64,000 nt of DNA, from the NCBI RefSeq assembly GCF_900316465.1, contig NZ_ONDD01000011.1, positions 56,759 to 120,758 on the forward strand. The letters are read 5' to 3'. Positions 40,203 to 48,214 of this stretch are shown here, piece after piece; position 1 is the stretch's first letter; the number at the start of each line of letters is the position of its first letter. The notes under the pieces were generated by a model. The model had not been told where the DNA came from, ran no database searches, and saw only the letters and a list, made by a program, of their open reading frames with translations. Both the position numbers and the translations under genes were made by a program. Origin of the DNA: an uncultured Fibrobacter sp. Lineage in GTDB: Bacteria > Fibrobacterota > Fibrobacteria > Fibrobacterales > Fibrobacteraceae.

Positions 40203-41579
40203 TTACTTACCTCCCATTTGGAGACCGGCCTTCACGCGCGGATCGAACACGGCGATGAGCACGTCAACGGCGTAGTTGGCCACGAGCACGCAGGTCGAAA
40301 TCATGAGCGTACAACCCTGAATCGTTGCGTAGTCGTTCTTCTGGATGGCGTTGAGCATAGCCATACCGAGGCCCGGATAAGAGAAGATCATTTCGGTAAT
40401 GAGTGCGCCACCCACCATGGCACCCAGGGACTGGGCAAGACCAGTGAGCTGCGGGAGCATTGCGTTACGGAACACGTAGCTGATGATCTTGCCTTCGCGA
40501 AGACCGAGCCACTTGGCGTACTTCATGTAGTCAGTACCGAGTTCATAGATCGACATGGAGCGCATACCCGTTGCCTGACCCGAAAGAAGAATCGGGAAGC
40601 AGCTGAAGAACGGGAGGATGTAGTACCAAGCAACGCTCTTGATGCAAGTCCAGGAGAAGGTGAGTTCCGGAATGTCGGAGCTGTAAGCACCCATAGCCGG
40701 GAACCAGCCGAGCGTAATGGAGAACATGGCCACCAAGAGCATACCGAACACGAAGTACGGCACACCGTTCAAGAACATGGCGCAGGGGAAGAACACCTTG
40801 TCGAAGATGCCGCGCTTGTAAGCAGCGAAAGCACCGAGCAAGTTACCGATAATCCAGCCGAGCAAAATGGTCGGAGCCTGGATGAGGAGCGTCCACGGGA
40901 GGGACTTCTTGATCACGTTGGTCACCGGTTCGTTGTTCTGGTAAGAGAGACCGAGGTCACCCTTGAACACGTTGGCAATGTAACGGAGGAACTGGGAGAA
41001 TGCGGAAGAAAGCTTCGGGTCGGTCTTGAGCACGACTTCGTCCACCATCACGGTGTCCTGGCGTTCGGCCTGAACCTGTTCCATCACGGCAACCTGTTCG
41101 ACCTTAGCGACCTTCTTCTTGCCCTTCTTTTCCATGACCGGCTTGCCCTTGGCATCGAGAACCGGCTTTTCTTCGAAGACCGGCTTGCCTTCGGCGTCAA
41201 CCTTCTGGCGATCCACCATCTTCGGGGTGCCATCTTCGTTGACTTCCTTCACGGTCACGAGTACCGGATTGCCAGCGTCGTCAAGCTTGGGAACCTTGCG
41301 GGTAACCATCTGACCATTTTCGTCAACTTCCGGTTCATAAATCACGTTGCCCTGATCGTCGAGTTCGGCCATACCGAAGGACACCAGGAGTTCGGCTTTC
41401 TTCTTCTGAGCTTCAGTCGGAGAAAGACCCTTACCGGCCTGACCCATGATAATGTCAACCGGGTTATTATCGCCAAGACGCGGCAAGGCGAAGTTCAATG
41501 CCACTGCAAAAACGAAGGTCAGGAGATACCAGAACCCCTTCTGCAGGACATAGCGTAGCATAGGATATTGTTTAAGCAT
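40203..41579 (-). CDS. Peptide ABC transporter permease (DppB/OppB-type) with enlarged periplasmic loop
   Basis: A 458-residue permease, about 130 longer than usual. The N-terminal helix (FWYLLTFVFAVALNFALPRL) is followed by a ~170-residue loop (residues ~35-215) where DppB normally has ~70. The insert has degenerate units such as DENGQMVTRKVPKLDDAGNP, DAEGKPVFEEKPV and LDAKGKPVMEKKGKKKVAKV. It then returns to the normal sequence FLRYIANVFKGDLGLSYQNN and the five C-terminal helices with the cytoplasmic loop DYMKYAKWLGLREGKIISYV. The loop faces the periplasm and could interact with the binding protein. The charged repeats look like short beta-hairpin repeats. Confidence 0.9.
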   Translation of the reverse strand: MLKQYPMLRYVLQKGFWYLLTFVFAVALNFALPRLGDNNPVDIIMGQAGKGLSPTEAQKKKAELLVSFGMAELDDQGNVIYEPEVDENGQMVTRKVPKLDDAGNPVLVTVKEVNEDGTPKMVDRQKVDAEGKPVFEEKPVLDAKGKPVMEKKGKKKVAKVEQVAVMEQVQAERQDTVMVDEVVLKTDPKLSSAFSQFLRYIANVFKGDLGLSYQNNEPVTNVIKKSLPWTLLIQAPTILLGWIIGNLLGAFAAYKRGIFDKVFFPCAMFLNGVPYFVFGMLLVAMFSITLGWFPAMGAYSSDIPELTFSWTCIKSVAWYYILPFFSCFPILLSGQATGMRSMSIYELGTDYMKYAKWLGLREGKIISYVFRNAMLPQLTGLAQSLGAMVGGALITEMIFSYPGLGMAMLNAIQKNDYATIQGCTLMISTCVLVANYAVDVLIAVFDPRVKAGLQMGGK

Positions 41580-41596
41580 TTGTATTCCTTTAACCT

Positions 41597-43420
41597 TTAT
41601 TTAGCAAGCTTTAAGTTCCAGAGGATCTTGGTGCCCGAAGCCACCCACGGCAGCTGAGCCGGAGCGTACGGGTTTTCGGCGGTGGGCCAGTTCGTCCACA
41701 CGCGGTCGCTGAATTCGTAGAACTGTTCAGGCAGGTAAACCAGCGGAATAGAGGGCTGGTCTTCCATGAAGATCTTGTTGAGTTCGCGGTAAGCCTTTGC
41801 GATTTCCACGGAGTCCGTCATCAGAGGAATAGCGGAAAGGAGCTGGTCCACTTCGGGGCGGAAGCCTTCGGTACCCGGCTGGTTGTAACGACCGATGTTC
41901 ACACCGGCCCAGGCGCCAAGCGGCTGCCAGTCGCGGCTTGCCATGATTTCGTTGAAGCGGCTCCACGGAAGAGACGGAGTCACGTCAGCAACAGGCTTGT
42001 GCATCACGAGGTCAAAGTTGCCAAGACCCATAGCCGGCCAGTAAGAACCGCCGTCCACGAAGCCTTCGCGAATATCGATACCGGCCTTGCGCATACCTTC
42101 GACAGCGATAGTCACCATGGCTTCCCAGTCAGTCCAGCCGTTCGGGCTAGTGATGTAGAGAGTCGGGAGCTTTTCGCCCTTGGCATTTTCCATATGGTCC
42201 AAGGTACCGTCGTCGTTGAACACGGACTTGAAGCCAGCTTCGGAAAGAATCTGCTTCACGGCGGCGAGGCGTTCGGCTTCGTCGCTGATGCCGAGGTTCA
42301 CGCCATACTTGTCGAGGTCTTCGTCGACAATGTACTTGCCTTCGAGGTCCGTCGGCATAATAAGTCCGGCCTTCAGGGTAGAGGTGTAGTTGGAAACAGC
42401 GAACTGGCGCAGAGCGTTGTAGTCGATGGCGGTAGCCAAGGCACGACGGAAGCGCTTGTCGTTCAAGGGTTCCTTAAGGGTGTTGATCACGAGCATGGGC
42501 ATTGCACCCGGACGGAAGTAAGGCGGTTCGTTCCACCAGGTGTGGACGCCGGCCGAAGCCTTACGTGCAATACGCGGAATGAAGCTCTGGGAGGCATCGA
42601 GGTTGCCTTCACGCATAGCAATCGTGTTGTGTTCGTTGTTCTTGTAAATCGGGTGAACAATGAACTTCGGAGCCGGGAGCTTTCCGTCATGAAGGGCGGC
42701 ATTGCCCCAGTAGTCGTCGCGGCGTTCAAGAATAATCTTGTTCGGGTCGGCACTACGCAGGTTGTACGGACCGGAAACGACCGGGTTCTGATCCATCGGG
42801 AGCTTCTTCGTTTCGTCGAGGCCCTTTTCCTTGATCAGCGGTTCAAACACGTGAGATGGAGCGATACGCGTTGCCTGCAACATGTCGCGCACGGTCAACG
42901 GGTTGTTACGCTTGTCTTTAGCAACCATGAACGAAAGACGTTCGGTAATGACGCCATCGGCACCCTTCAGGGAGTCGATATGGATTGCAGAAATCTGTTC
43001 GGTAGAGTTGATGGAACCGCGCAGGAACATGAAGGTCACGTCCACGGAGGTCACCGGCTTGCCATCGCTCCACTTGGCGGCGGGGTTCAAGTCCACAACG
43101 ATAGAGTCGTTATTGGAGAGTTCCTCAACCAAGGTACCCAGAAGGGGTTCAATCTTACCATTCAGGGAGTTGTACGTGATGAGCGGTTCATACATCAGGT
43201 TGAAACGTCCGCCCACCGGCCAGGAAGCCATCCAGCTTTCGGCTAGCGGGTTAAAGGAACCCGGAGCGTCGTTCTGCTGGCCCGACAAGTATAGCGTCTG
43301 TTGACGGGGAAGCGCTCCACCCAGATCACCTTCCGAAGAAGCGTCGCCGCAACCCGAAAGGAGTGCACCGGATGCCGAGAGCGCGAGCGCCGTCCTGGCA
43401 ATCGATTTAAGTCCAATCAT
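41597..43420 (-). CDS. Peptide ABC transporter substrate-binding lipoprotein (SBP family 5)
   Basis: A 607-residue lipoprotein: signal LALSASGALLSGC (Cys ~23), then a DppA/OppA-type binding protein. It shows the family's PLAESWMASWPVG, VVDLNPAAKWSDGKPVTSVD (residues ~100-120) and NDKRFRRALATAIDYNALRQ near 330, then VAVEGMRKAGIDIREGFVDG and ends WVASGTKILWNLKLAK. It captures oligopeptides or similar ligands at the outer face of the inner membrane and passes them to the permeases encoded downstream. First gene of a five-gene importer operon. AGAGGA precedes ATG. Upstream lie enolase-tail remnants and a terminator (43650-43688). Confidence 0.92.
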   Translation of the reverse strand: MIGLKSIARTALALSASGALLSGCGDASSEGDLGGALPRQQTLYLSGQQNDAPGSFNPLAESWMASWPVGGRFNLMYEPLITYNSLNGKIEPLLGTLVEELSNNDSIVVDLNPAAKWSDGKPVTSVDVTFMFLRGSINSTEQISAIHIDSLKGADGVITERLSFMVAKDKRNNPLTVRDMLQATRIAPSHVFEPLIKEKGLDETKKLPMDQNPVVSGPYNLRSADPNKIILERRDDYWGNAALHDGKLPAPKFIVHPIYKNNEHNTIAMREGNLDASQSFIPRIARKASAGVHTWWNEPPYFRPGAMPMLVINTLKEPLNDKRFRRALATAIDYNALRQFAVSNYTSTLKAGLIMPTDLEGKYIVDEDLDKYGVNLGISDEAERLAAVKQILSEAGFKSVFNDDGTLDHMENAKGEKLPTLYITSPNGWTDWEAMVTIAVEGMRKAGIDIREGFVDGGSYWPAMGLGNFDLVMHKPVADVTPSLPWSRFNEIMASRDWQPLGAWAGVNIGRYNQPGTEGFRPEVDQLLSAIPLMTDSVEIAKAYRELNKIFMEDQPSIPLVYLPEQFYEFSDRVWTNWPTAENPYAPAQLPWVASGTKILWNLKLAK

Positions 43421-43649
43421 GTGTGTCCTCTTTTATGAGCTGTAATAAGCTTTATGTGAAAAAATTCAATCGTAATATAGATTTAAAAGAATTGTTTGTT
43501 CCCGCGATTTTCAAAAATAGTGTTTACAATCGTGCTTTTAAGCGCAAGGCGGCAGTCCTTGCGGCCGTAGTTGTTTATAGAAGTTTACACACACCATGTG
43601 CAAATCCATTTTTTATCTTGTTTTGTACAAATTAAACACTATTACATAC
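43421..43649. other. Intergenic region upstream of the peptide importer
   Basis: No credible gene. AT-rich, with several TACAAA/TTGTACA-like segments (e.g. 43594-43630). It must contain the promoter of the importer operon, but no hexamer pair stands out enough to place it. Confidence 0.4.
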
Positions 43650-43688
43650 AAAAGAAAAACCGCCCCGGTTGTTAACCAGGAACGGTTT
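43650..43688 (-). terminator. Terminator after enolase-tail copy
   Basis: AAACCG (43657-43662) pairs with CGGTTT (43683-43688) around an inner GGTT-GTT-AACC hairpin; T-rich on the minus strand (TTTTTCTTTT). Confidence 0.7.
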
Positions 43689-43716
43689 CTCTTAGTAACT
43701 CTAATGGTTTAGAAAA

Positions 43717-43806
43717 TTACTTGGCCTTCTTGCAGCACTTCTTGCAAGCGGCCTTCTTAGCAGGGGCCTTGCAAGCCTTGCGCGGGTCACCGGCGTACAC
43801 GGCAGC
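43717..43806 (-). pseudogene. Duplicate of the enolase C-terminal tail
   Basis: About 84 nt here are identical to the 3' end of the enolase gene (43990-44073), including the stop region, except for a 6-nt insertion (GGCCTT) that would make the tail end KKCCKKAK. There is no start codon or enolase body in frame, so it is a remnant or an exact tail duplication, not a gene. Its inner edge (43795-43806) is one arm of the structured element that follows. Confidence 0.8.
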
Positions 43807-43931
43807 AAAACACAAGAGTGCAAAGCCCCGATATATGATTGCACTAGCAAAAGTATGCGGGGCTTTGCCGACCATTCCGAGCAGGAGTTAACCAACCTGC
43901 CCTCCATGGTCGCAGCAAGGCTGCCGTGTAC
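43795..43931. ncRNA. Highly structured element beside enolase-tail copy
   Basis: Outer 12-bp stem GTACACGGCAGC (43795-43806) / GCTGCCGTGTAC (43920-43931). Inside: an 11-bp stem GCAAAGCCCCG (43820-43830)/CGGGGCTTTGC (43858-43868), and GACCAT (43870-43875)/ATGGTC (43906-43911) with inner GCAGG/CCTGC (43881-43885, 43896-43900). GTGCAA (43818-43823) can instead pair with TTGCAC (43839-43844), which excludes the 11-bp stem. The right arm (43915-43931) is an inverted copy of 17 nt of the enolase gene. I match it to no known RNA family; calling it an RNA is inference. Confidence 0.45.
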
Positions 43932-43965
43932 AAAAGAAGCGCCCTCATAAAGGGCGCTTCTTTTT
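43932..43965 (-). terminator. Bidirectional-looking terminator after enolase
   Basis: Perfect 14-bp stem AAAAGAAGCGCCCT (43932-43945) / AGGGCGCTTCTTTT (43951-43964), loop CATAA, T runs on both strands. Confidence 0.88.
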
Positions 43966-43985
43966 GTAATTCTATTAGTCAGAAA

Positions 43986-45392
43986 TTACTTCTTGCAGCA
44001 CTTCTTGCAAGCGGCCTTCTTAGCAGGGGCCTTGCAAGCCTTGCGCGGGTCACCGGCGTACACGGCAGCCTTGCCGAGTTCTTCTTCGATGCGGAGGAGG
44101 CGGTTGTACTTGCAAACGCGGTCCGTACGGGAGAGAGAACCGGTCTTGATCTGGCCAGCGGCGGTACCGACGGCGAGGTCAGCAATGAAGGTGTCTTCGG
44201 TTTCGCCAGAGCGGTGAGAAACGATCGGAGCATAGCCTTCGTTCTGAGCGCGCTTGATAGCAGCGAGAGTTTCGGACACAGAACCCACCTGGTTCACCTT
44301 GATGAGGATAGCGTTGGCGATGCCAGCCTTGATGCCTTCGTCGAAGATGGTCGGGTTGGTAACGAACAGGTCGTCACCCACGAGGTTGATCTTGCCACCG
44401 AGCTTGTCGGTCATGACCTTCCAGCCAGCCCAGTCAGCTTCATCGAGACCGTCTTCAATGGAGAAGATGGAGTACTTGTCGATGAGCTTTTCGTAGAGCT
44501 TCACCATGTCGGCAGACTTGACAGTCTTCTTGGTGCTCTTCTTGAAGGTGTAGGTTTCCGGCTTGCCAGCCTTGGTGTTCTTGTCGCAGAATTCAGAGGA
44601 AGCAACGTCAAGAGCAATCTTGATGTCAGTGCCGAACTTGTAACCGGCATTGGTGGTTGCAGCCTTGAGGGCGTCGAGAGCCTTTTCGAGGGTCATCACG
44701 CCAGTGATTTCGTAACCGAACTTGTTCTTAGCCGGCTTGATAGAAACGCCAGGAGCGAAGCCACCTTCGTCACCAACGGTGGTGTCGAAGCCGGCCTTCT
44801 TCAGCACAGCCTTGAGGGCGTGGAAGATTTCGGTGACCATCTGGAGGCCCTTGGAGAAAGTCTTAGCGCCAACCGGAGCGATCATGAATTCCTGGAAGTC
44901 GATCGGAGCGGAGGAGTGAGCACCGCCGTTAATCACGTTGCACATCGGGCAGGGGAGCGTGAGCTTCTTGGTGCCATGGAGCTTGGCAATGTACTGGTAA
45001 AGCGGAAGGCCAGCGTCCTTAGCAGCAGCAACGCAAACAGCCATGGAAACGCCGAGGATAGCGTTTGCACCGAGCTTGTTCTTGAGCATGCGGTTGCCGT
45101 CGAGAGCGATCATGGCGTCGTCAACTTCAGTCTGCTTGGACGGATCCATGCCGATGATCTTCTTGGCGATCTTGGTGTTCACGTTCTTCACAGCAGTGAG
45201 CGTGCCCTTACCGCAGTAAGTCTTCTTATCACCGTCGCGGAGTTCGCAAGCTTCGCGTTCGCCGGTGGAAGCGCCGCTCGGAACAGCAGCGTGACCAACG
45301 ATACCGTTGTCAAGAGTAACATCGACTTCGAGAGACGGATTGCCACGGGAATCCAGGATCTGACGAGCCCAAACTTTAGCGATTTTAGCCAT
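43986..45392 (-). CDS. eno: Enolase with Lys/Ala/Cys-rich C-terminal extension
   Basis: A 468-residue glycolytic enzyme that dehydrates 2-phosphoglycerate to phosphoenolpyruvate. Signatures: the N-terminal ILDSRGNPSLEVDVTLDNG, GAPSGASTGEREA-like region (VPSGASTGEREACELRDGDK), NVINGGAHSSAPIDFQEFMI (residues ~150-170), SIFSIEDGLDEADWAGW, LIKVNQVGSVSETL near 358 (catalytic Lys), SHRSGETEDTFIADLAVG near 388, and RIEEELGKAAVYAG. Usual enolases end about there (~430); here a further ~20 residues, DPRKACKAPAKKAACKKCCK plus K, follow. The tail shares KAPAKKAACK with the glycogen-binding protein at 30287. AGAAGG precedes ATG. Confidence 0.96.
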   Translation of the reverse strand: MAKIAKVWARQILDSRGNPSLEVDVTLDNGIVGHAAVPSGASTGEREACELRDGDKKTYCGKGTLTAVKNVNTKIAKKIIGMDPSKQTEVDDAMIALDGNRMLKNKLGANAILGVSMAVCVAAAKDAGLPLYQYIAKLHGTKKLTLPCPMCNVINGGAHSSAPIDFQEFMIAPVGAKTFSKGLQMVTEIFHALKAVLKKAGFDTTVGDEGGFAPGVSIKPAKNKFGYEITGVMTLEKALDALKAATTNAGYKFGTDIKIALDVASSEFCDKNTKAGKPETYTFKKSTKKTVKSADMVKLYEKLIDKYSIFSIEDGLDEADWAGWKVMTDKLGGKINLVGDDLFVTNPTIFDEGIKAGIANAILIKVNQVGSVSETLAAIKRAQNEGYAPIVSHRSGETEDTFIADLAVGTAAGQIKTGSLSRTDRVCKYNRLLRIEEELGKAAVYAGDPRKACKAPAKKAACKKCCKK

Positions 45393-45519
45393 TTTATTAA
45401 CCTTCTGTTAAAGTGAAAAAATTTTTGTGCCTTAAATATAAAAAAGTGGTTACTGATTAATGGTTAGTGGTTAGAAAAAATGTGAAGATTTAGTGATTAA
45501 TGGTTGGCAGAAAAAACCG

Positions 45520-46839
45520 TCATTTTTCCACGACATGCCCCGAAAGTTCCCTAAAATCGTCTTTTTTATACAAAGTAACTCCAGGGGATACCAAGTGAAA
45601 CACGGACTGCTCGGCAAGGGCATCGAGGCTGAACTCGAAGGAATCCAGGCGGTTGCGGTAACTGTCGTTAGAATTGTCAAACGATACCATGTAAGGCGGG
45701 CGCTTGAGCTTGCCCTGCTCCACAAGCGACAAAATTTCCACCCCTGCCCTATCGTTAGACACGACCCACGCATCTACAGGCGGAATCGCTTTCACCAGCT
45801 TAAGCAAAATACGGCTGAAAAGTTCGTACGCCCCCTTCTCCTGCATAAAATCAAAATGGCTCGCATGGCTCGCATCGGTTGCCTCGATTACATCGAGCCC
45901 CACCTTCTTGAGTCCTTTCAGGCGGTCCCTTGACCACATGCTCATGTGGTAAGGCGAAATAAAGGCGACACGTTCCATTCCCTTTTCTTTCAAGAAATGT
46001 CCCACCGCGCGTCCCGGAAAATCGCCAAAGGCCAAATTGAAGAACGCGTAGCGCTTTTCTTTTTTCAATGCGCGGGGAATGTCGTACAGCGGGTGTTCCC
46101 ACCACACCGAAATCGGGAACCGCGTGCAGGCAAGCAGGGCAAAGAGTTTGCTTATGTTGAACACCAGCATGGTCGAAACGACGGCACCGAAGTATTCGCC
46201 GCAGTCCTCCAGCCTGACCCGGTTTCCGGCGGCATCTAGAAAAAGCCCCTCTTTTTCATAATATCCGAGCGCCTTGACTTTAAGTTTGTTGCGGCGCGCC
46301 TCGGCGTACACCTTCTGCATGAACGTCAGTTCACGTTCGCCAAGCCCGTTAAAATCCCCGTTCGGATTGCAACGCATAATCAAGAGGATTTCCTTCAAGT
46401 TGACCGCAGACGACCTTGTATTCTTGAAGTAGTAACGCCCGCGGCCCTTGCGGTCGAGCACTCCCCTTTCACGCAGCATTTCAAGGGTACGGCTCATGGA
46501 GCCTGACGTGGTCCTGTAAACTAAGCACAAGTCCTTGATCGACGGCAGCGTACTGTCTACCGAAATCTTGCCGGATTTCCAGTCTTCTAAAAGCAGGCGC
46601 TCCAGGCGTTCGGTCTCATGTTCGCCTGCGTCTACCACGATTTCGGGCTTTTGGCCCCAAAAGTAACCATTACCATGCTCTCCGTAGATTTTCCCTTGTT
46701 CTACCAAGCGCTTGTACGCCTGGAAAACCGTAAAGGTCGAGGCATGCAATGACGCAGCCACCTTGCGCACAGATGGAAGCCTTGCGCCGTCCTTGAATCC
46801 GGACGATTCTATCCACTTGCAAAATTCATCGACAGTCAT
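45520..46839 (-). CDS. GntR-type regulator with two winged helices and LacI-like sensor
   Basis: A 439-residue regulator. Residues ~1-65 are a GntR winged HTH (KDGARLPSVRKVAASLHAST, then FTVFQAYKRLVEQGKIYGEH); residues ~85-150 are a second winged-helix-like segment (VDSTLPSIKDLCLVYRTTSG, SMSRTLEMLRERGVLDRKGR). Residues ~165-430 form a LacI/periplasmic-binding-type sensor (NLKEILLIMRCNPNGDFNGL, FPGRAVGHFLKEKGMERVAF, VDAWVVSNDRAGVEILSLVE). Such regulators bind sugars. It is divergent from the GH26 gene, with a palindrome (46945-46957) near that gene's start, so control of GH26 is plausible. GGAGG lies before ATG, with TATATT hexamers upstream. Confidence 0.82.
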   Translation of the reverse strand: MTVDEFCKWIESSGFKDGARLPSVRKVAASLHASTFTVFQAYKRLVEQGKIYGEHGNGYFWGQKPEIVVDAGEHETERLERLLLEDWKSGKISVDSTLPSIKDLCLVYRTTSGSMSRTLEMLRERGVLDRKGRGRYYFKNTRSSAVNLKEILLIMRCNPNGDFNGLGERELTFMQKVYAEARRNKLKVKALGYYEKEGLFLDAAGNRVRLEDCGEYFGAVVSTMLVFNISKLFALLACTRFPISVWWEHPLYDIPRALKKEKRYAFFNLAFGDFPGRAVGHFLKEKGMERVAFISPYHMSMWSRDRLKGLKKVGLDVIEATDASHASHFDFMQEKGAYELFSRILLKLVKAIPPVDAWVVSNDRAGVEILSLVEQGKLKRPPYMVSFDNSNDSYRNRLDSFEFSLDALAEQSVFHLVSPGVTLYKKDDFRELSGHVVEK

Positions 46840-46944
46840 GGAGCCTCCGTTATAACACTAGATACACTTTAATATAAATATAAACAATTAAATCGTATTT
46901 CACAAAATCCCGAACATATCTTTAAAACGTAAAACAACATCACC

Positions 46945-46957
46945 GGCGTTTAACGCC
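46945..46957. promoter_or_regulatory. Palindrome upstream of GH26 gene
   Basis: GGCGTT-T-AACGCC, perfect 6-bp arms, 14 nt before the GH26 ATG. It may be an operator for the divergent regulator or a 5' UTR hairpin, since a TATCTT-type element near 46918 would put it inside the transcript. Confidence 0.45.
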
Positions 46958-46970
46958 AATCGGGGTTTAT

Positions 46971-48128
46971 ATGAACAAGAAATTATTCCTCTCTATGTGT
47001 GTCGCACCTGTCGCGGCCATGGCATTCCAGGTCGGCGCATGGGTCGGTGGCCCGGGTCAGTATCCGCAGCCCACGCAGCAGAACGTGCAGGCGTTCCAGG
47101 ATTTGCAGGGCACGCATCTCGACCTGATCAGCTACTTTGCACTTTTCGACATCAACGACTGGAACGCAACCGAAGAATACGCCAACGTCGCCAAGGAAAA
47201 CGGCTCCACACTGGTGATCACTTGGATGGCTAACGGATACGGTGCCCAAGACTTGGTCGACGGCAGAGCCGACGAATACATCCGCGATTACGCCAAGGGC
47301 GTCAAGAATTACGGTGAAGAAATCTGGCTCAGGCCCCTCCACGAAGCAAACGGCGACTGGTACGACTGGGGCGTGGGTAAAGAAGGTGCCGGCAACACCG
47401 ACGCAAACGTGGCCGAAGCATTCCGCCACATCGTGAAAATCTTCCGCGAAGAAAAAGTCGAAAACGTCAAGTGGGTCTGGACCACTAACGCCTCGAACGC
47501 AGGAAAGGGTTCCACGCTTACCGGCAACTACCCCGGCGACGAATACGTCGACTACATCTCCATCGACGGCTACAACTGGGGCAAATGCCAGAGCTGGTCC
47601 AGCTGGCAGACTTTCACGCAGGTATTCAAGAAGGCCTACAACGCTCTCGCGAATATCGACAAGCCACTCTTCATCGCCGAAATTTCGAGCTCCGAACTCG
47701 GCGGCAACAAGGCCGAATGGATTACCGACATGTTCGAGCATTTTGCCACGGACTTCTCCCGCGTTTTCGCGGTGATGTGGTTCAGCCAGAGCAAAGAAGC
47801 CAACGAAGGCGACTGGGCGCTCAACACCTCGCAGGCCGCCGTTGACGCCTGGAAGGCCGGCATCGCGAAGATGAAAGCAGCAGACCCCGACGGCGGCAAC
47901 ACGGGCATCAAGCCTACCGGGAGGGCCGCCGGTAGCTCCTTTCGCCTGCAAGACGGCAAACTCTACATGCAAACCGACAAAGCATTAAAGGCAAGCGTCG
48001 TGCAGTTCGACTACCAGGGCCGCATTTTGTGGCAGAGCGCCGTACAGCACTTCACCCCGGGCGTACACGCTATCGACGCACCCGAGGCAAATACACGGAG
48101 CATTTACAAACTTTCTATTAAACAATAA
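46971..48128 (+). CDS. Glycoside hydrolase family 26 beta-mannanase with C-terminal domain
   Basis: A 385-residue secreted enzyme with signal peptide KKLFLSMCVAPVAAMAFQ. The GH26 barrel spans residues ~20-305: GGPGQYPQPTQQNVQAFQDL, LVITWMANGYGAQDLVDGRA, IWLRPLHEANGDWYDWGVGK near 123 with the acid/base Glu, DYISIDGYNWGKC near 190, LFIAEISSSELGGNKAEW near 235 with the nucleophile Glu, and MWFSQSKEANEGDWAL. Residues ~320-385 form a separate small beta domain (LYMQTDKALKASVVQFDYQG, WQSAVQHFTPGVHAIDA) like a T9SS C-terminal sorting or CBM-like module. It should cut beta-1,4-mannan. The gene and GH8 converge on a shared terminator. Confidence 0.9.
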   Translation: MNKKLFLSMCVAPVAAMAFQVGAWVGGPGQYPQPTQQNVQAFQDLQGTHLDLISYFALFDINDWNATEEYANVAKENGSTLVITWMANGYGAQDLVDGRADEYIRDYAKGVKNYGEEIWLRPLHEANGDWYDWGVGKEGAGNTDANVAEAFRHIVKIFREEKVENVKWVWTTNASNAGKGSTLTGNYPGDEYVDYISIDGYNWGKCQSWSSWQTFTQVFKKAYNALANIDKPLFIAEISSSELGGNKAEWITDMFEHFATDFSRVFAVMWFSQSKEANEGDWALNTSQAAVDAWKAGIAKMKAADPDGGNTGIKPTGRAAGSSFRLQDGKLYMQTDKALKASVVQFDYQGRILWQSAVQHFTPGVHAIDAPEANTRSIYKLSIKQ

Positions 48129-48157
48129 TCATCACTCCAACCCAAACAACCAAAAAA

Positions 48158-48185
48158 TCCCGGAAGGTTTTCCTTCCGGGACTTT
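48158..48185. terminator. Shared terminator between GH26 and GH8
   Basis: TCCCGGAAGG (48158-48167) pairs with CCTTCCGGGA (48172-48181), loop TTTT; Ts follow on the plus strand and As/Ts flank it for the minus strand. Confidence 0.85.
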
Positions 48186-48214
48186 TTATATACAAGCCTT
48201 AAATAGAAGCTTTA

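Noticed and set aside
43701..43907. 68-codon minus-strand ORF over the enolase tail copy
   Set aside because: It is in another frame than the enolase-tail copy and has no ribosome site or family features.
43795..43931. Structured element considered as SRP (4.5S), tmRNA or retron RNA
   Set aside because: The SRP GGAAG..AGCAG motif and tmRNA ends are not found on either strand; no reverse transcriptase lies nearby for a retron.
45440..45510. Short direct repeats GATTAATGGTT upstream of enolase
   Set aside because: Only two imperfect units in AT-rich DNA; no clear function and not enough copies to call a repeat array.
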